This document shows, piece by piece, positions 8,087 to 15,061 of a stretch of 32,837 bases of DNA. Origin of the DNA: Phycisphaerales bacterium (GTDB lineage Bacteria > Planctomycetota > Phycisphaerae > Tepidisphaerales > Tepidisphaeraceae). The position numbers and the translations under genes are program-made. The notes beneath the pieces were generated by a model that saw nothing but the letters and a program-made list of their open reading frames with translations, searched no databases and had not been told where the DNA came from. Location: assembly GCA_028291615.1 (NCBI GenBank), contig JAQGHM010000392.1, positions 1 through 32,837 on the forward strand, written 5' to 3'. Numbering within the stretch: the first letter of the stretch is position 1; each line of letters begins with the position of its first letter.

Positions 8087-8442
8087 TTCGCACCTCCGCG
8101 CGGTGTCAGGCCGACCAGCGTCGCGGTGCGGCCGTGATAGTTGACGGTAACCTCGACCCATGCCTGCCCCGTGACGGCAGCGCCGCCGGTTGCGGAGGAG
8201 ACCTTCACTTCCGCGTCGTCCAGTTTGGCCGGCGCGGGTTTGCCTGCCTGCAGATCGGTCATTACGCGGCGGGCGATGCGGGTGGCGGTCGTCGTTTCGT
8301 CCAGGCGCTCCTGCGAGCGTTTGGTTTGCGTGATGGCGGTTACCAGGACCAGGCCGAGCACCGCGGTGATGGCGAAGCCGATCATGGCGTCGGCGAGGAA
8401 GAGGCCGTGGCGGTGTTGTCGTTGTTGTGAGTGGTGGATCAT
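8083..8442 (-). CDS. GspI-like minor pseudopilin
   Basis: 119 residues from ATG 8442, overlapping the upstream F-type gene by 4 nt; AAAGGTGGTG lies just upstream. The leader MIHHSQQRQHRHG ends in Gly13, so prepilin cleavage would give LFLADAMIGFAITAVLG as the N-helix. Mature position 5 is Asp18, an acidic substitute for the usual Glu. Size, single small C-terminal beta region (WVEVTVNYHGRTATLVGL) and position just before a J-like gene all fit GspI. Expected role: minor pseudopilin that helps start pseudopilus assembly. Confidence 0.65.
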   Translation of the reverse strand: MIHHSQQRQHRHGLFLADAMIGFAITAVLGLVLVTAITQTKRSQERLDETTTATRIARRVMTDLQAGKPAPAKLDDAEVKVSSATGGAAVTGQAWVEVTVNYHGRTATLVGLTPRGGAK

Positions 8443-9707
8443 TTTGACACCACCTTTACGCTGCCGGCGAGGTGGTCCATCATTGAGATCAGCGGTGTGA
8501 ACAGGCCGGCGGCAATGAAGAGGACGATGCCGCCGAAGATCAGGGCCATAATCGGCACCGCGCCGGCGCGGATGAGCTCGCGGGAGCGGCTGAAGCGGCC
8601 GTGGTAGTAGGACGCGAGGAATTCGATGGACGCGGCCGGGTCGATACCGCGCCCGGAGCCGATCATGCCGGTGAAGAGTGGGGGGAGCTTGGCCTGCCGC
8701 GCCGCTTCGTCGGCTGGCTGCCCGGCTTCGACACCGGCCTGCCACTCGCGCATGCGTTCGCGGACGATCTCATTCATGCGCAGGGTCGTCGCCTCTTCGA
8801 TGGCGCGATGGAGCGGTTGTCCGCCGCGCAGTGCGCCGGCGATCGTGTCGCAGGCGTCGGCCATGCTGCGGTCGCGCACGACGCCGTGCCAGACCGGCGT
8901 TATCCATGCGATGTAGTCGAACCATGTCGGCCGCGGAAGTTCCTGCGGCTGGGTCCAGATGCGCTCGAACATGCCGCCCAGCGCGATCACCGCGGTCACC
9001 ACGACGACGATCAGCATCAAGGGAATGTCGAAGAGATCCGCCTGGAAGATCGCCCGCGATAGATTCATCAGCATTCGTGTGACCGGCGGAATCCGCAACC
9101 CGAAATCATGGAAGATGTATTCCATTTTGGGAACGACGAACACCATGATCATCGTGGTGACGCCGAGCAGCACCAGCGTCATCATCAGCGGGTACCAGCG
9201 GCCGAAGGCGTTGCGCTCGGCTTGCTCGGGGCTCTCCTGTTCTTCATCCATGATCCGCGCCAGTGCCTGCGGTAACTGGCCCGTGCGCTCGGCGGCGCCG
9301 ATCAGGCTTACGACGCGGCGGCTAATTTCCGGTGTTTCCAGCCGAAGCGATGTTTCCAACGATGCGCCCTTTTCCAGCAGTTCTTGAACCTTGAGCAGCC
9401 GCTGCGCCATGAGTCCCTGTTCAGATTTTCGCGCCGCGGCGAGCATGCCGGGGAGCGGCAGGTTGAGTCGCACAGCCTGTTCCAGGTAACTCAGGATCAT
9501 GGCCGCCCGCTGCTTTCGCACGCGGGTGCTCATCCCCGCGAGTTCTGGGAAAAATACGACGATCAGGAGCGGGCTGACCAGCGCCAGCAGCGGAGAGATG
9601 GTGAACCAGAGCGTGGCGACGAAGAGCGTGATCACCGCCGCGGTGACGATCCGCCACGCGATGAACTTCATCAATGCCAGGCCGGTCCTTGTCGGTTCCG
9701 TCGGCAT
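8439..9707 (-). CDS. Second GspF/PilC-like inner-membrane platform protein (divergent)
   Basis: 422 residues from ATG 9707, which shares one base with the previous stop (TGATG) and follows GGGGGAGG. Two hydrophobic segments replace the usual soluble N-terminus (about residues 18-53). Two T2SSF domains then follow: MILSYLEQAVRLNLPLPGML...ERTGQLPQAL in the first, and DTIAGALRGGQPLHRAIEEA...GSGRGIDP in the second. Hydrophobic segments follow each (LLGVTTMIMVFVVPKMEYIF; AVPIMALIFGGIVLFIAAGL). F-type proteins form the membrane platform that the E ATPase drives. It is much more diverged than its upstream neighbour, so the pair may form a hetero-oligomer, or one may serve a different pseudopilus. 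Confidence 0.85.
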   Translation of the reverse strand: MPTEPTRTGLALMKFIAWRIVTAAVITLFVATLWFTISPLLALVSPLLIVVFFPELAGMSTRVRKQRAAMILSYLEQAVRLNLPLPGMLAAARKSEQGLMAQRLLKVQELLEKGASLETSLRLETPEISRRVVSLIGAAERTGQLPQALARIMDEEQESPEQAERNAFGRWYPLMMTLVLLGVTTMIMVFVVPKMEYIFHDFGLRIPPVTRMLMNLSRAIFQADLFDIPLMLIVVVVTAVIALGGMFERIWTQPQELPRPTWFDYIAWITPVWHGVVRDRSMADACDTIAGALRGGQPLHRAIEEATTLRMNEIVRERMREWQAGVEAGQPADEAARQAKLPPLFTGMIGSGRGIDPAASIEFLASYYHGRFSRSRELIRAGAVPIMALIFGGIVLFIAAGLFTPLISMMDHLAGSVKVVSK

Positions 9708-10930
9708 CACTTGCCTCCCCCGCTGACCGATTGGATCAGCGTGATCAGCGGCGCGAACATCGCAACAATGACGAAGCCGATGATCCCGGTCAGCAGCGCG
9801 AGCATGAGCGGCGTCAGCACCGCGGGGATGAGTCCGACCTTGGCACGGGCCTGTTGCTGGTACATCTGCGAGAGCGTGCCAAGGACTTGAGCGAGAACGC
9901 CCGGGCCGCCCTGACGCGTTGAAAGGTCCATGGCCGCCAGCACGGTTGCGGGGATCAATCGGTATCGCCGGCCATCGTCGAGCGGTTGACCGGCTTCGAG
10001 GCGCGCCACCAGTTGCTCGACTTCGCGCGCCAGGCGCGGAGAGCCGACGGCATCGGAGGCGGTACGCATGGCGCTGGGCAGGTCCATTCCGCCGCTCACG
10101 CCCAGGCGCACCGCGTCGCACCAGCGGGAGATCAGGCTGCGCTTGAGCGTCTGGCCGATGAGCGGCAGGCGCAGGCCGACGGCGTCGCGCAGGCCTGCGT
10201 CGCGGCCGGTGGAACGAAGCACCTGCCAGAGCACGATGGCGGCGATCAGCAATGCCGCCGCGATGATCGCGGTGGTTCCCATGACCCGGCTGCCCGAAAG
10301 CAGGAGTTCGGTCATCAACGGGAGCCGCGTGCCGAAGTCCTTGAAAACCTCTTCGAATTTAGGAAGCACCAAGTGGCCGATGAACGCCAGCACGAAGCAG
10401 AGCGCCAGGAAGACCATGATTGGGTACGAGAGCGCCCGCCAGAGCGCCGAGCGCAGGCGCGCGACGGTTTGCAGGTGCTGGCCGAGGCTGAGCAGCATGC
10501 CCGAAAGATTGCTGCTGCGCACGCCGGCGTCGATCAGGCGGCCGTACGCGGGGGGGAAGCGGTTTGCGTATTTCTGGAAGGCGTCGCCGAGCGAGCTTCC
10601 CTTTTCCAGGTCGTCGGCGATCTGGCGGACGGTGGCGGCGACCTTGCCGCGCCGCAGGTCCTGGGCGATCAGGCGCAGGCCCTGTTCCATCGGAAGGCCG
10701 GCGGCGGTCAGGTGGGCAAGCTGCTGGTTGAAAGTGACGAAGTCGTCGCCACGCAAGGCGCGGACGCTGGTTGCGGCAGAGGCGGCGGGTTCAAGTTCCA
10801 GCACGCGCAGGCGGAGCGACTCGAGGCGCTCGCGCGCCTGGTCGGCGGTGGCGGCGTCGATCGTGCCCGAGAGGGGCTGGCCGTCGAGGCTCTGGGCGCG
10901 GTAGGCAAATGTGGGTGCGGTGGAAGACAT
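9707..10930 (-). CDS. gspF: GspF/PilC-like inner-membrane platform protein
   Basis: 407 residues, the normal GspF length. The N-terminus has the typical start TFAYRAQSLDGQPLSGTIDA, then two T2SSF domains (FNQQLAHLTAAGLPMEQGLR near 67-86, and a second copy near 270-300, ISRWCDAVRLGVSGGMDLPS) with membrane segments at about 169-189, 218-237 and 370-395. The signature LVLPKFEEVFKDFGTRLPL lies at 187-205. It forms the inner-membrane platform linking the E ATPase to pseudopilin assembly. The next gene, also F-like, starts on its stop codon. Upstream is a 179-bp gap holding an inverted repeat, so it may have its own transcript. Confidence 0.9.
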   Translation of the reverse strand: MSSTAPTFAYRAQSLDGQPLSGTIDAATADQARERLESLRLRVLELEPAASAATSVRALRGDDFVTFNQQLAHLTAAGLPMEQGLRLIAQDLRRGKVAATVRQIADDLEKGSSLGDAFQKYANRFPPAYGRLIDAGVRSSNLSGMLLSLGQHLQTVARLRSALWRALSYPIMVFLALCFVLAFIGHLVLPKFEEVFKDFGTRLPLMTELLLSGSRVMGTTAIIAAALLIAAIVLWQVLRSTGRDAGLRDAVGLRLPLIGQTLKRSLISRWCDAVRLGVSGGMDLPSAMRTASDAVGSPRLAREVEQLVARLEAGQPLDDGRRYRLIPATVLAAMDLSTRQGGPGVLAQVLGTLSQMYQQQARAKVGLIPAVLTPLMLALLTGIIGFVIVAMFAPLITLIQSVSGGGK

Positions 10931-10968
10931 TGGCGTTCTCTTAATTGCGGTGCGACGTTCCAGCCACG

Positions 10969-11062
10969 GTCATCCCGAGGGAGTTTCAACGACCGAAGGA
11001 TCTGCGTGGCAGTAGCCTGACTTCGACTGCCGGCTAGATCCTTCGGAGTACCTCAGGATGAC
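10969..11062. repeat. Inverted repeat with GTCATCCYGAGG and CCGAAGGATCT blocks
   Basis: The left arm contains GTCATCCCGAGG (10969-10980) and CCGAAGGATCT (10993-11003). The right arm carries both blocks in reverse order and complement (AGATCCTTCGG 11036-11046, CCTCAGGATGAC 11051-11062). The blocks are 12 nt apart in the left arm and 4 nt in the right, so only the blocks are conserved. It separates the sigma factor gene from gspF. The form suggests a dispersed REP-like element; transcript folding here could reduce read-through. Confidence 0.8.
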
Positions 11063-11109
11063 GGTGTTGCTGGGTTGCGGTTGTACGGTTTTGCAGCTCG
11101 CTACCCTGG

Positions 11110-12084
11110 CTATCCGCTCAACCCAGCCTGGCGGAGCTTTTGCAGCCGGTCCTGGCGGAATTGATCGGCTTCAGGACGGTGTTCTTCGGTGGCAGAAGGT
11201 GTCGGCGCGGGCGGCGGCGGGATTCGCGGCATTGCAGTCATAAATATCGCCGCGAACGCGATGGCCAAAGATCCGATCGCGGTCACCCACCATGCGCCGC
11301 AGGAAAACGGCGCGGGAGCGACGACGCCGGCGGGTTTGCCGCCGCTTAACATTGTGATTTTCCCGAGCTCGTGCAGCAGCTCGGCGGGGGCGGCCTGGGC
11401 GCCGTGGTCGCGCATCATCGTGATCAGCAGGGCGACGGCGACGCAGACGCCTTTCTTGGCGAGCCGCTTGCGCAGCAGCTCGACGCCGGCCTTGATCTTG
11501 CGCGAGACGGTCGCCGGGCTGGTGCGCAGCTCGCCGGCGATGACGCATTGCGAGACGTTCTGGAGAAAGTGGCGGACCAGGAGCACGCGGGTTTCATCGG
11601 GCAGTTCGGCCAGCGCCTGATCGACGTGGGGCGAGATGTCCGCCCACTGCATGGAATCCGAAGCGGGCTTGCGCTCGTACTTGGCCTCGCGCTCGGCGCG
11701 GCTTGCCTCGCTGCGGACGGCGTCGATCGCCAGTCGGGTGGCGGCGGTGTGCAACCAACCCCCCACGGATTGCTTCACGGCCTCGGGCTTTTGCGAGAGG
11801 CGGAAGAACGTCTCCTGCGAGACGTCATCGGCGCTGGCCTTGTCGCCCAGGATGCGCATGCAGGTTGAAAAAACTGCGGAGGCGTAGCGGCGGACGATTT
11901 CGGCGAACGCTTCCTGATCGCCTTCCTCGCGAAAGCGGTCGAGGAGGATCAGGTCGAGGCTGGCCGGATTCTCCTCCTCCAGCGCTTCGGGAGGGATGGC
12001 TACGGGCCAAGTGGGGAGCTTGCCAGCGCCGACCTTGGCGGCGTCTAAGATCGGGTCGTCGAGTAGTGTGGTGGCCGCGGTCAT
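11110..12084 (-). CDS. ECF RNA polymerase sigma factor with C-terminal transmembrane extension
   Basis: 324 residues against about 180-200 for a plain ECF sigma. Region 2 is at about 47-135 (FREEGDQEAFAEIVRRYASA, DDVSQETFFRL) and region 4 at about 155-210 (LAELPDETRVLLVRHFLQ, then the helix-turn-helix TSPATVSRKIKAGVELLRKR). The extra 110 residues have one membrane segment (about 264-286, AWWVTAIGSLAIAFAAIFMT), a proline-rich stretch and a charged tail. With the sigma part in the cytoplasm, the tail would be periplasmic. C-terminally extended ECF factors are known from planctomycetes. It lies between the E ATPase and F genes on the same strand, so it may sense or control the secretion machine. 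No anti-sigma gene is adjacent. A TAGAAT -10-like site lies at 12135-12130 on the minus strand. Confidence 0.9.
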   Translation of the reverse strand: MTAATTLLDDPILDAAKVGAGKLPTWPVAIPPEALEEENPASLDLILLDRFREEGDQEAFAEIVRRYASAVFSTCMRILGDKASADDVSQETFFRLSQKPEAVKQSVGGWLHTAATRLAIDAVRSEASRAEREAKYERKPASDSMQWADISPHVDQALAELPDETRVLLVRHFLQNVSQCVIAGELRTSPATVSRKIKAGVELLRKRLAKKGVCVAVALLITMMRDHGAQAAPAELLHELGKITMLSGGKPAGVVAPAPFSCGAWWVTAIGSLAIAFAAIFMTAMPRIPPPPAPTPSATEEHRPEADQFRQDRLQKLRQAGLSG

Positions 12085-12149
12085 GGCTTCATGAGAATGA
12101 CGGAAGCGCTCCGGGTATCTTTCACGCGAATTCTAACCGACTGGGCGGG

Positions 12150-13235
12150 TTAGACGCCTGGGGAATCTCCCAATACCCGCCGGACTTCGCCTTCGTCTGT
12201 AATCCCTGTGGCAGTAAGGTCTTGAGCGGCTTGACGCAAGGTTTGGTAGCCGGGTTGATTGCGCAGCAGAGCGGAGATTTCTTCAGCGTCAGCGCGGGCG
12301 AGGATCGCCTTGCGAAGTTCGGGGCTCGATCGGGCGAACTCGGCGACGGGAGTGCGGCCGCGGTAGCCGTCGGCGGTTTTGCGGCGGAGGAGACGCTGCG
12401 CGAGGACGCCGAAGAGCGAACTGGTGAGCTGATACGGTTCGAGCCCCATCTCCAGCAGACGCGCGATGGCCGACCCGGGTGAGCCGGCGTGGAGCGTGCA
12501 CAGGAGGCGATGACCGGAGAGCGCGGCTTGGATGGCCAGCGACGCGACGGCAGCGTCGCGGATCTCGCCGAGCATGAGCACTTGCGGGTCCTGGCGGAGG
12601 ATGCTGCGGAGCGCTTTTTCGTAGGTGAGTTCGCCGAAGGGAGAGACTTCGATCTGCGTGACGCCGGGGAGATCGCGCTCGACGGGGTCTTCGAGCGCGA
12701 TGATGCTCACGCCGGGCGTGGTTTCGACGATCTGCTGGAGCAGGGCGTAGAGGGTGGTGGTTTTGCCACTGCCGGCGGGGCCGGTGACGATCAGCATGCC
12801 GGCGTCGCTAGCGGCGAACGTTTGCAGGCCTTTGATGGCGCGGGGCGGCAGGTTCAGATCGGATAATCGGCGCGCGAGGTTGAGTTCGGCAGGCATGCGA
12901 ACGGCCGCGCGGAGGCCGTGGGTGGTGGGGATGACGGCAAGGCGGACCTCGACGGCTTCTTTGGCGGAGGGGACGACGACCTTCACGCGGCCTTCCTGTG
13001 GGACGTCGAGGCGATAGGTCAGCAGTTGGCCCATGACCATCAGGCGGCTGACTAGGCTTCGGCCGATCGTGGGATCGTGATGCGCGACAGTTTCGAGCAC
13101 GCCGTCGATGCGCAGGCGCGCTTCGTAGCCGGCGGAGGTGGGCTCGAGGTGGAGATCGGACGCGCCGCGGCGCAGGGCCTGGTCGAGCAGGTCTTCAACG
13201 AGTTGCCGGGCGTCGGCGGCGGGCATGTCTGGCAT
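12150..13235 (-). CDS. gspE: GspE/PilB-type secretion ATPase, short form
   Basis: 361 residues from ATG 13235; no clear ribosome site. The protein starts directly in the GspE N2-like domain (RGASDLHLEPTSAGYEARLR, 23-42) and has Walker A GPAGSGKT (152-159), the Asp box IALEDPVE (179-186), Walker B QVLMLGEIRD (218-227) and the His box CTLHAG (246-251). Two parts of typical GspE are absent: the N-terminal domain that binds GspL/GspM-type partners, and the four-Cys zinc finger, replaced by the direct join RLLRRKTADGYRGRTPVAEF. It powers pseudopilus assembly through F-type proteins downstream. Length and missing parts also recall PilT-like ATPases, but GYRGRTPVAEF is E-like. It heads a minus-strand cluster and is divergent from the aldolase gene. 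Confidence 0.88.
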   Translation of the reverse strand: MPDMPAADARQLVEDLLDQALRRGASDLHLEPTSAGYEARLRIDGVLETVAHHDPTIGRSLVSRLMVMGQLLTYRLDVPQEGRVKVVVPSAKEAVEVRLAVIPTTHGLRAAVRMPAELNLARRLSDLNLPPRAIKGLQTFAASDAGMLIVTGPAGSGKTTTLYALLQQIVETTPGVSIIALEDPVERDLPGVTQIEVSPFGELTYEKALRSILRQDPQVLMLGEIRDAAVASLAIQAALSGHRLLCTLHAGSPGSAIARLLEMGLEPYQLTSSLFGVLAQRLLRRKTADGYRGRTPVAEFARSSPELRKAILARADAEEISALLRNQPGYQTLRQAAQDLTATGITDEGEVRRVLGDSPGV

Positions 13236-13276
13236 TGTATGGAAAGGACGGAGTTGAAGGCGAGGATTGCGGCTAA

Positions 13277-13328
13277 TTGTGGTGCGGCCTTTCAGGCTGC
13301 AGTTGCAGGCTGAAAGCCCGCACCACAA
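13277..13328. repeat. 52-bp near-perfect palindrome between divergent genes
   Basis: The left arm TTGTGGTGCGGCCTTTCAG (13277-13295) pairs with CTGAAAGCCCGCACCACAA (13310-13328) at 18 of 19 positions, and the loop (CTGCAGTTGCAG) is itself almost palindromic. Overall about 46 of 52 positions are self-complementary. It lies between gspE (minus) and the aldolase (plus). A REP-like dispersed element is the likeliest explanation; cruciform or hairpin effects on the divergent promoters are possible. Confidence 0.85.
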
Positions 13329-13340
13329 AGCGTGGAGAAA

Positions 13341-13377
13341 TTGCCGCGGCGGCGCGGGGGCGGTTAGACTTTGGGCG
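13341..13377 (+). promoter_or_regulatory. Candidate leaderless promoter of the KDPG-type aldolase gene
   Basis: TTGCCG (13341-13346), an 18-bp spacer and TAGACT (13365-13370) end 7 nt before ATG 13378. No Shine-Dalgarno is present in those 7 nt (TTGGGCG). Hexamers are seen; activity is inferred. Confidence 0.45.
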
Positions 13378-14040
13378 ATGGGAACGCGCGGCGAGATTGG
13401 CCTAAAGATCATCGAGGCGGGATTGATCGTGATCGTGCGCGCGGCGTCATCGGAGAATCTGGTGGAGGCGGCCCAAGCTCTGCAGGCCGCCGGCGTGCGG
13501 GTGATGGAAATCACGCTGAATACGCCAGGGGCGCTGAAGGCGATCACGTCTGTGCGTGAAGCGTTACCGGAGATGCTGTGCGGCGCGGGGACGATATTGA
13601 TGCCGGGTGATGCGGTGGTGGCGATCGAGGCGGGGGCGCAGTTTATCATCACGCCGACGCTGCAGCTCGATACGGTGGCGTATTGCCGCGAGCAGGGGGC
13701 GCCGGTAGCACCCGGATGCGCCAGCCCCACCGAGGCGCTGGCGGCGCATCGAGCGGGCGCGGACATGATCAAGATCTTTCCCGCCGCGACCTTCGCATTG
13801 CCGCACATCCGCGCGATGCTTGAAGAGATGCCGTACTTGAACCTCGTCCCCACCGGCGGGGTGACGCCGGCGAATCTCCGGCATTATTTCGAGGCGGGGT
13901 GCCGCGTGGTGGCGGTGGGATCGAATCTGCTGAGCCGGACGGTTCTGGAGACGCGCGATTGGGATGGGCTGACGCGCGCGGCGAGCGCCTACGTTGAAGC
14001 CATCACGGCGGCGCAATCAACCGCGGACGGAGTCTTATGA
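13378..14040 (+). CDS. eda: KDPG/KDPGal-type 2-keto-3-deoxy-6-phosphogluconate aldolase
   Basis: 220 residues, standard for the class I aldolase that splits 2-keto-3-deoxy-6-phosphogluconate (or the galactonate isomer) to pyruvate and glyceraldehyde 3-phosphate in the Entner-Doudoroff and uronate pathways. The active-site Glu44 (MEITLNTP), the phosphate-binding PTGGVTP region and the Schiff-base Lys132 (MIKIFPA) are all in place; PGCASPTEA (112-120) is the family loop. I start at ATG 13378 because the promoter-like -10 is only 7 nt upstream and the frame before it runs through the palindrome. It overlaps the sugar kinase by 4 nt (ATGA), so the two steps are made together. KDPG versus KDPGal specificity cannot be read from sequence alone. 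Confidence 0.9.
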   Translation: MGTRGEIGLKIIEAGLIVIVRAASSENLVEAAQALQAAGVRVMEITLNTPGALKAITSVREALPEMLCGAGTILMPGDAVVAIEAGAQFIITPTLQLDTVAYCREQGAPVAPGCASPTEALAAHRAGADMIKIFPAATFALPHIRAMLEEMPYLNLVPTGGVTPANLRHYFEAGCRVVAVGSNLLSRTVLETRDWDGLTRAASAYVEAITAAQSTADGVL

Positions 14041-14984
14041 TCGTCACGATCGGCGAACCGATGATGGTCTTCAACGGCCCGGCCGACGCGCCGATCTCGG
14101 TCGGCGCGGCTTTGCAGGCGACGTTCGCCGGCGCCGAATCGAACGTGACGATCGGCCTGGCGCGACTGGGGCATGCGGTTCGATATCTCACAGTTCTGGG
14201 CGACGACCCTTTCGGGCACGCGATAGCAAAGGGATTGCGCGGAGAGGGTGTCGATGTTTCGGCGGTGCAGTTCTCGCCGGAGCATCCGACGGGTGTGATG
14301 TTCAAGAACCGCTGGCCGGGCGATGAGCCTGAGGTGATGTACTATCGCAAAGCGTCGGCCTTCGCGCACGCGGATGCGGGCACGTTTGACGCAGAACTGT
14401 GGCGCGACGCGCGGGTGATTTATCTCACCGGGATTACGCCTGCGCTTTCGCCGGGGTGCCTCGCGCTCATGCGGCAGGTGCTGGCGGATGCGGCGGCACG
14501 GGGCATTCCGATCTGGCTGGATCCGAACTATCGCAGCAAACTCTGGGGAGCGGACGCATTTCGGCAGGCCATTGCAGGCATGCTTCCGCAAGTCGATACG
14601 GTGCTTCCGGGGTTGGCCGAAGGGCGGTTGCTGACCGGCAAAACCGATCCTGGCGAGATCGCCTGTGCGCTGATGGGCCTTGGGGCGAAGAACGTCGTCT
14701 TGAAAGCCGGCGACGGCGGCGCCGTGGTCTACGCAAAAGAAGGATTGGCGGCCGTCGCGGCTAGGTTCGAAGTGAACCGCGTGGTCGATCCGATCGGCGC
14801 GGGCGATGCGTTTGCGGCGGGATATTTGTCGGGGCATCTCGATGGGTTGTCGCCGCAGGATGCGCTTCTTCGCGCCCACGGCGCGGCGGCCATGGTCTGT
14901 GTGACGCACGGCGATTGGGAGGGTTTGCCGGATCGCGCGCGACTCGCGCGGTTTCTCGAGCGCGGCACGGAGGCGGATCGGTGA
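14037..14984 (+). CDS. kdgK: PfkB-family 2-keto-3-deoxygluconate kinase
   Basis: 315 residues starting inside the aldolase stop (ATGA), with GGAG 4 nt upstream. PfkB/ribokinase fold: the N-terminal MIVTIGEPMMVF, the sugar-site GAESNVTIGLARLG near 35-48, DPNYRSKLW near 162 and the signature DPIGAGDAFAAGYLSG near 247-262 with the catalytic Asp. Position after a KDPG-type aldolase makes 2-keto-3-deoxygluconate (or galactonate) the likeliest substrate, giving the 6-phosphate that the aldolase cleaves. The pair would process deoxy-keto sugars released from uronate-containing polymers. A general fructokinase role is the alternative. Confidence 0.87.
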   Translation: MIVTIGEPMMVFNGPADAPISVGAALQATFAGAESNVTIGLARLGHAVRYLTVLGDDPFGHAIAKGLRGEGVDVSAVQFSPEHPTGVMFKNRWPGDEPEVMYYRKASAFAHADAGTFDAELWRDARVIYLTGITPALSPGCLALMRQVLADAAARGIPIWLDPNYRSKLWGADAFRQAIAGMLPQVDTVLPGLAEGRLLTGKTDPGEIACALMGLGAKNVVLKAGDGGAVVYAKEGLAAVAARFEVNRVVDPIGAGDAFAAGYLSGHLDGLSPQDALLRAHGAAAMVCVTHGDWEGLPDRARLARFLERGTEADR

Positions 14985-15061
14985 TGGCTCTGCTTCCACA
15001 CGGCGATGCCACGCGGGTAGAGTGGATGGCGTCGGCACATCTCAAGTTCACGGAGACAAAT

